DNA of 10,707 nucleotides from Kiritimatiellia bacterium (lineage in GTDB: Bacteria; Verrucomicrobiota; Kiritimatiellia; SLAD01): positions 1 to 10,707 of the forward strand of contig SLLF01000006.1 in NCBI GenBank assembly GCA_007134175.1, read 5' to 3'. The notes beneath the pieces are model-generated. The model was not told the DNA's origin. It did not search any database and saw nothing but the letters and a program-made list of their open reading frames with translations. Shown here one piece after another: positions 8,187-10,707 of the stretch (positions are counted from its first letter, which is position 1; the number at the start of each line of letters is the position of its first letter). A program made the translations under genes and the position numbers.

Positions 8187-9148
8187 GCCTTGACTTCCAT
8201 CAATTGAAAAGCCCGCACACCCAGTAAGAGAACGCCTCCCAGATAACAGACCGCATAGATGGCCGTGTGTGCCACATAGAGGCCTGGTATCGTGTCCTCG
8301 CCGGCCAAGGCGTCCACGACCCAGAAATGTTGCCAGTTTGGCACGAGATAGTAAAGCATGCGCGCCCACCATGCTTCGCCTGCGAATCGCCCGAATAGAT
8401 AATCCGAAAGCAACCCCAGCAGAAACAGCGCGGCGCATATGGAGAGGGTTGGAATGGTGGTCAGCCGTGTGGCCAAGGCCACGCTGAGGGCCGCCAGTAC
8501 GCTGACCGCCAAGGCGATCAAGGCGCCGGCCGGCAGGATACGCAGGTCGTAGAGCATGCCGAAGGGGGCCGGCTGGCCATCGCCGTCAATGAATCCGACA
8601 TAGAGAAAAGCGGCCGTCAGCAACAGGAACAACACGAGAAACGCGTTGGATATGAAAGGACGGCGCAGGAAGAAATTAATTAGACCCCCGAGGACAAATG
8701 TCGCGCCCAAGGCCAGCCAGAGCGGGATGGCGGCCCACCCGTCCAGTATATAGGGGTCGCGCACCGTGCGGGTCGACAGGAGCACGGCCATCAACAAGCC
8801 AGCGGAAAACAGGAGCATGACCAGCAGAATGCCACTGTATTTGGCCAGGAAAAAAATGGTGCGCGGCATCGGTTTGCTGAGCACCGCCGCCATGGTACCG
8901 CGCCGGATTTCACCGGTCAACGAGGCGCAGGCCAGATGGGCGGCCAGGATCAGGCCCACCACCCAGGTGAAGGCCAGCGAGCCATCGCGCACGAATTTAG
9001 CCGACTCACCCAGGGTATGGGACATCACCAGCGGCAGCAGCGCCACTAGAAACAAGGCGGACACGAACAACAGAAAAGCCAGCGGCTGCCGGATGGCTTC
9101 CAGCGCCGTCAGCCGGGTTACGGCCCAAAATTGCTTTAACGTCCACAT
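8183..9148 (-). CDS. ABC-2 type transporter permease
   Basis: A 321-residue integral membrane protein with the layout of an ABC-2 type export permease (NosY/CcmB-like or ABC2_membrane group). Helices lie at about 22-43, 59-79, 104-125, 141-161, 167-187, 205-250 and 290-312. The diagnostic stretch GEIRRGTMAAVLSKPMPRT at 79-97, just after the second helix, is the cytoplasmic coupling region seen in these permeases. The substrate is unknown. An ATP-binding subunit is required for function, but none is encoded on either side in this window: upstream is the peptidase gene, downstream the SPFH fusion. ATG at 9148 is the only sensible start; the AGGAG at 9163-9167 is rather far, 14 bases away. The stop overlaps the next gene's GTG by four bases, so the two are translated together. 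This is probably the first gene of the five-gene operon. Confidence 0.85.
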   Translation of the reverse strand: MWTLKQFWAVTRLTALEAIRQPLAFLLFVSALFLVALLPLVMSHTLGESAKFVRDGSLAFTWVVGLILAAHLACASLTGEIRRGTMAAVLSKPMPRTIFFLAKYSGILLVMLLFSAGLLMAVLLSTRTVRDPYILDGWAAIPLWLALGATFVLGGLINFFLRRPFISNAFLVLFLLLTAAFLYVGFIDGDGQPAPFGMLYDLRILPAGALIALAVSVLAALSVALATRLTTIPTLSICAALFLLGLLSDYLFGRFAGEAWWARMLYYLVPNWQHFWVVDALAGEDTIPGLYVAHTAIYAVCYLGGVLLLGVRAFQLMEVKA

Positions 9149-9194
9149 CGTGCGGTTGGATTCTCCTGCATCCCCTTGTGTTCAATTGCAGGCG

Positions 9195-9225
9195 ATACTA
9201 TGCAAGCGCTGTCCGCAAAATGCAA
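9195..9225 (-). promoter_or_regulatory. Weak candidate promoter for the permease-SPFH-ATPase operon
   Basis: The 93-bp gap between the peptidase stop and the permease start is the only sizeable space before the five-gene block. On the minus strand TTGCAT (9225-9220) is followed by CATAGT after 17 bases, or TAGTAT after 19. Both hexamers are poor matches to consensus. No terminator hairpin follows the peptidase stop, so read-through from the peptidase gene is an equal possibility. Confidence 0.2.
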
Positions 9226-9241
9226 CCTGTTGGCTGTTGAG

Positions 9242-10237
9242 TCATTGATCCGAATGGACCAGGTCCTGGATCACGTGGTGGATCCCGCTGACCACCCTGG
9301 TGAAGCGGTCGTAATCGATCTGATCGGCCGTGTCCGTGGCGCGGTGGTAATGCGGGTAGCGGAAAGGCGCCGTATCGGTAAACATGATGCCGGGATAGCC
9401 CTGTTGCCAAAAGGCCCAATGATCCGACCACCCCACGCCGGGGATCCAACCCGGCGGCGCGGCTCCCTCCGAGGGGAAATCCGTTGTGTGGCGAAACGTC
9501 CGCACGGCTCGTCGCACCAACGCTCGCGAACGCCAATTGCCGACCACGGCAATAAAGTCGCTGCGGTTGGGGTAAAAGAGGCTGAACGGCGGCGGATAGC
9601 GTTGGGAACCGCGCTCGTCGGAATAGTAGCCGATGGTTTCCGGCGTCAGCATGGCCACAATGTTCTCACCGCGCTCGGCGCAGCGCCGCGCGTAGACGAC
9701 ACTGCCCATACGCGGCGTCCGGAAAAATGGCGGCTCTTCGTTTACGAAGGCCACGAAGCGCAGGGTGCGGTCCGGCTTGGTGCCGTGCCAGCGCCGGGCC
9801 AGCGCCAGTACGGCGGCCATGCCACTGGCGTTATCGTTGGCACCGGGACTGCCGCGGACCGTGTCGTAGTGAGCACCGACCACCACGATCTCGCCCGGCC
9901 GCGTTCGGCCCGGGATTTCAACGATCAGGTTGGCGCAGATGATATCCCCCACGTCGTACGCTTGACGTTCCACGGTATAGCCGGCTGCCGTGAAAGCTTG
10001 CTCAATATAATTGGCAGCCGCCGCGAGGGCATCGGGCCGGAACACGTTGCGTTCACCGATCGTCGTGGCCAGCTCGTGCACATGTTCGACCAGTGCGGTC
10101 TGCAGGGCCTGCTGCTCCTTCGTGAGGGGAGGCAACGCGCCGCTATACGATGTTCCAGGCATGCGGATCATAGACCAATAAGACCACACGGCCCCTGCAC
10201 ACAAGAGGGCCACCCAAACTGCCGGTCGCACATTCAT
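9242..10237 (-). CDS. M28-family metallopeptidase, membrane-anchored or exported
   Basis: A 331-residue zinc peptidase of family M28 (aminopeptidase type), expected to trim peptides outside the cytoplasm. Residues 6-22 are hydrophobic (VWVALLCAGAVW) and look like a signal anchor; LLC at 11-13 is not a good lipobox. The two-metal site is visible: H123 and D125 in GAHYDTVRGSPGANDNASG, D135 in the same stretch, catalytic and ligand glutamates E167-E168 in FVNEEPPFF, E200 in LTPETIGYY, and a C-terminal histidine near 296-298 in YPHYHRATDT. NEEPPFF followed by MGS suggests a specific M28 subgroup that I have seen in environmental bacteria, from memory. ATG at 10237 has no Shine-Dalgarno sequence and sits in an inverted repeat. 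Same strand as the operon downstream, 93-base gap; functional link to it unclear. Confidence 0.9.
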   Translation of the reverse strand: MNVRPAVWVALLCAGAVWSYWSMIRMPGTSYSGALPPLTKEQQALQTALVEHVHELATTIGERNVFRPDALAAAANYIEQAFTAAGYTVERQAYDVGDIICANLIVEIPGRTRPGEIVVVGAHYDTVRGSPGANDNASGMAAVLALARRWHGTKPDRTLRFVAFVNEEPPFFRTPRMGSVVYARRCAERGENIVAMLTPETIGYYSDERGSQRYPPPFSLFYPNRSDFIAVVGNWRSRALVRRAVRTFRHTTDFPSEGAAPPGWIPGVGWSDHWAFWQQGYPGIMFTDTAPFRYPHYHRATDTADQIDYDRFTRVVSGIHHVIQDLVHSDQ

Positions 10238-10268
10238 GGTGGACTATACACCATAATCGTCCACCATG
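10235..10268. repeat. Perfect 10-bp inverted repeat over the M28 start codon
   Basis: CATGGTGGAC at 10235-10244 is the exact reverse complement of GTCCACCATG at 10259-10268, with a 14-base AT-rich spacer between. The arm nearer the gene contains the M28 ATG and the spacer edge contains a -10-like TATAGT on the minus strand. It could be an operator for a dimeric repressor, or, if transcribed, an RNA hairpin that hides the start codon. The far arm contains a mirror-image ATG on the plus strand that opens only a short (58-codon) frame. Confidence 0.6.
10243..10248 (-). promoter_or_regulatory. Candidate -10 element giving a leaderless M28 transcript
   Basis: On the minus strand TATAGT (10248-10243) lies five bases before the M28 ATG, so a transcript would start at or within one or two bases of the ATG. 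This agrees with the absence of a ribosome-binding site. A TTGAGA upstream (10274-10269) is 20 bases away, too far for a normal -35. If correct, the inverted repeat would act as DNA operator, because only half of it would be in the RNA. Confidence 0.25.
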
Positions 10269-10353
10269 TCTCAAACAGGTTGCCATGGGAATGGATTCGG
10301 ACGAAGCCTCCGTTCTTATGAATCGCCTCGATCATGGGCGTTACGTAGCGGCG
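10264..10353 (-). pseudogene. Remnant of a uroporphyrinogen decarboxylase (UroD/MtaA)-family gene
   Basis: Translated on the minus strand, this stretch reads RRYVTPMIEAIHKNGGFVRI followed by HSHGNLFETW. The combination of an aromatic and proline-containing helix, IH-x-x-GG, and VRIHSHGN is the pattern of UroD-family proteins near the conserved strand with the His-x-His-Gly-Asn segment, as found in UroD-like methyltransferases. Only about 30 residues remain. The frame is open from 10545, but residues before about 10360 are Arg/Ala/Pro-rich and unlike the family, and the frame ends at 10234 right after entering the inverted repeat. I read it as the debris of a deleted gene. The identification is from memory of the family pattern. 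Confidence 0.45.
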
Positions 10354-10373
10354 AAGGCAAATGGGAGCGGCCT

Positions 10374-10416
10374 GCCGGGCCCGGCGTGCCCGGCTTACAA
10401 CGGGCTCGGGGTTGTA
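10374..10416. repeat. Two adjacent GC-rich inverted repeats
   Basis: GCCGGGC (10374-10380) pairs with GCCCGGC (10388-10394), a 7-bp stem with a 7-base loop. Directly after it TACAAC (10396-10401) pairs with GTTGTA (10411-10416), a 6-bp stem with a 9-base loop. Neither is followed by a T-run. The tract looks like a mobile intergenic repeat (REP- or MITE-like) rather than a gene, but with only one copy in the window this cannot be shown. Confidence 0.35.
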
Positions 10417-10515
10417 GGCCCGCCCTCCTGGTGCTGCCGTAGCTTCAGCGAAGGCGCATGTGGCGGACGCGGGCGATTTTTGCAAGAGCCCCGTATATAA
10501 GCGACACGGCAGGAA

Positions 10516-10556
10516 ATTCAGATTTAGGTGCATATGACGCCACATTTAAGCTGAAT
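10516..10556. repeat. Imperfect inverted repeat upstream of the AAA-ATPase gene
   Basis: ATTCAG (10516-10521) pairs with CTGAAT (10551-10556), and parts of the interior, with CATATG near the centre, also pair imperfectly. It lies 60-100 bases before the plus-strand start. It may be an operator or chance. Confidence 0.2.
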
Positions 10557-10575
10557 ATGGCAACGCATGTCTATT

Positions 10576-10605
10576 TTGTTGTTGATTTTCTTGTCGCGGT
10601 ATCCA
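10576..10605 (+). promoter_or_regulatory. Weak candidate promoter of the AAA-ATPase gene
   Basis: TTGTTG (10576-10581) and TATCCA (10600-10605) are 18 bases apart and end ten bases before the ATG at 10616. There is no clear Shine-Dalgarno sequence in this short space, so a leaderless or short-leader transcript would result. Confidence 0.2.
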
Positions 10606-10615
10606 CACTTGCGCC

Positions 10616-10707
10616 ATGAAAGAGCTCAAGCGATATATTCGGGAGCCGTCTGGCAGTTTCTTCCTGTTGGGGCCACGCGGCACGGGCAAGTCCACTTGGC
10701 TCAGGCA
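10616..10707 (+). CDS. ATP-binding protein, AAA/DUF4143 type (N-terminal fragment, cut by window edge)
   Basis: Only the first 30 codons are in the window. After MKELKRYIREPSGSFFLLG comes the Walker A loop GPRGTGKST (residues 19-27) and then WLRQ. A short N-terminus, a hydrophobic strand FFLLGPRGTGKST and a following WL are typical of the AAA_14/DUF4143 ATPases, which are widespread, often horizontally acquired, and of poorly known function. The rest of the protein, including Walker B and the DUF4143 domain, is outside the window, so the family call is provisional. It is divergent from the peptidase gene, and the only plus-strand gene I accept. Confidence 0.75.
   Translation, partial: MKELKRYIREPSGSFFLLGPRGTGKSTWLR

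Larger units (their letters stand above)
10238..10615. other. Divergent intergenic region between the M28 and AAA-ATPase genes
   Basis: This 378-bp stretch has no intact gene that I can support. From left to right it holds the inverted repeat next to the M28 start, a fragment of a UroD-family reading frame on the minus strand (10264-10353), GC-rich hairpins (10374-10416), a motif GCTTCAGCGAAGGC near 10440 with a short internal stem, and an AT-richer end (10490-10610) with promoter-like sequence before the plus-strand gene. Confidence 0.6.

Noticed and set aside
8187..8438. 84-codon N-terminal extension of the SPFH fusion protein
   Set aside because: It lies wholly inside the permease gene in another frame and has shadow-like composition. 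The GTG at 8186 gives a four-base overlap and a hydrophobic helix soon after the start.
9176..10321. Open frame of 381 codons on the plus strand
   Set aside because: It is antisense to nearly the whole M28 peptidase gene, which has a full metal site. The antisense product has low-complexity Arg/His/Gly composition and no recognisable domain.
1..10707. CRISPR arrays, tRNA or rRNA genes, transposase genes, and intrinsic terminators
   Set aside because: I saw no regularly spaced direct repeats, no tRNA-like cloverleaf or rRNA sequence, no transposase, and no hairpin followed by a T-run at gene ends.

Overview
The window is GC-rich bacterial chromosomal DNA, densely packed with genes on the minus strand. 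All five multi-gene junctions I can read are tight: 4-bp overlaps or gaps of 14-24 bp. The proteins (SPFH/HflK-HflC-type membrane proteins, a membrane-anchored M28 peptidase, a Na/Pi cotransporter with a PhoU-like tail) fit a Gram-negative envelope. The lineage cannot be fixed from sequence alone. A UroD-like methyltransferase remnant and the start of an AAA/DUF4143-type ATPase are common in metagenome-derived and anaerobe-rich phyla (PVC group, Deltaproteobacteria and similar), but this is only a hint.

Layout, in transcription order on the minus strand. (a) 10237-9242 encodes an M28 metallopeptidase. (b) 9148-2430 is one apparent operon: an ABC-2 type permease, a 629-residue polytopic protein fused to an HflK-like SPFH domain, an HflC-like SPFH protein, a second HflK-like SPFH protein, and a P1B-type heavy-metal ATPase. 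(c) 2231-1 holds an HD-domain phosphohydrolase followed by a Na/Pi cotransporter whose 3' end is cut by the window edge. On the plus strand, only the first 92 bases of an ATP-binding protein (10616 onward) look real. The divergent intergenic region 10238-10615 holds a perfect 10-bp inverted repeat over the M28 start codon, a short remnant of a UroD-family gene, and GC-rich hairpins.

The most interesting part is block (b). Canonical HflK and HflC are a two-protein SPFH pair that builds a cage around the FtsH protease. Here three SPFH proteins follow each other, the first carrying an extra six-helix membrane module, and they are translationally linked to an export-type ABC permease and a metal-transporting ATPase. 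No FtsH and no ABC nucleotide-binding subunit is present in the window. My inference is that these five genes encode one membrane assembly in which an SPFH ring or cage organises transporters rather than (or as well as) a protease. I cannot say from memory whether this arrangement has been characterised. The HD-Na/Pi pair seems to be a separate unit with its own candidate promoter.
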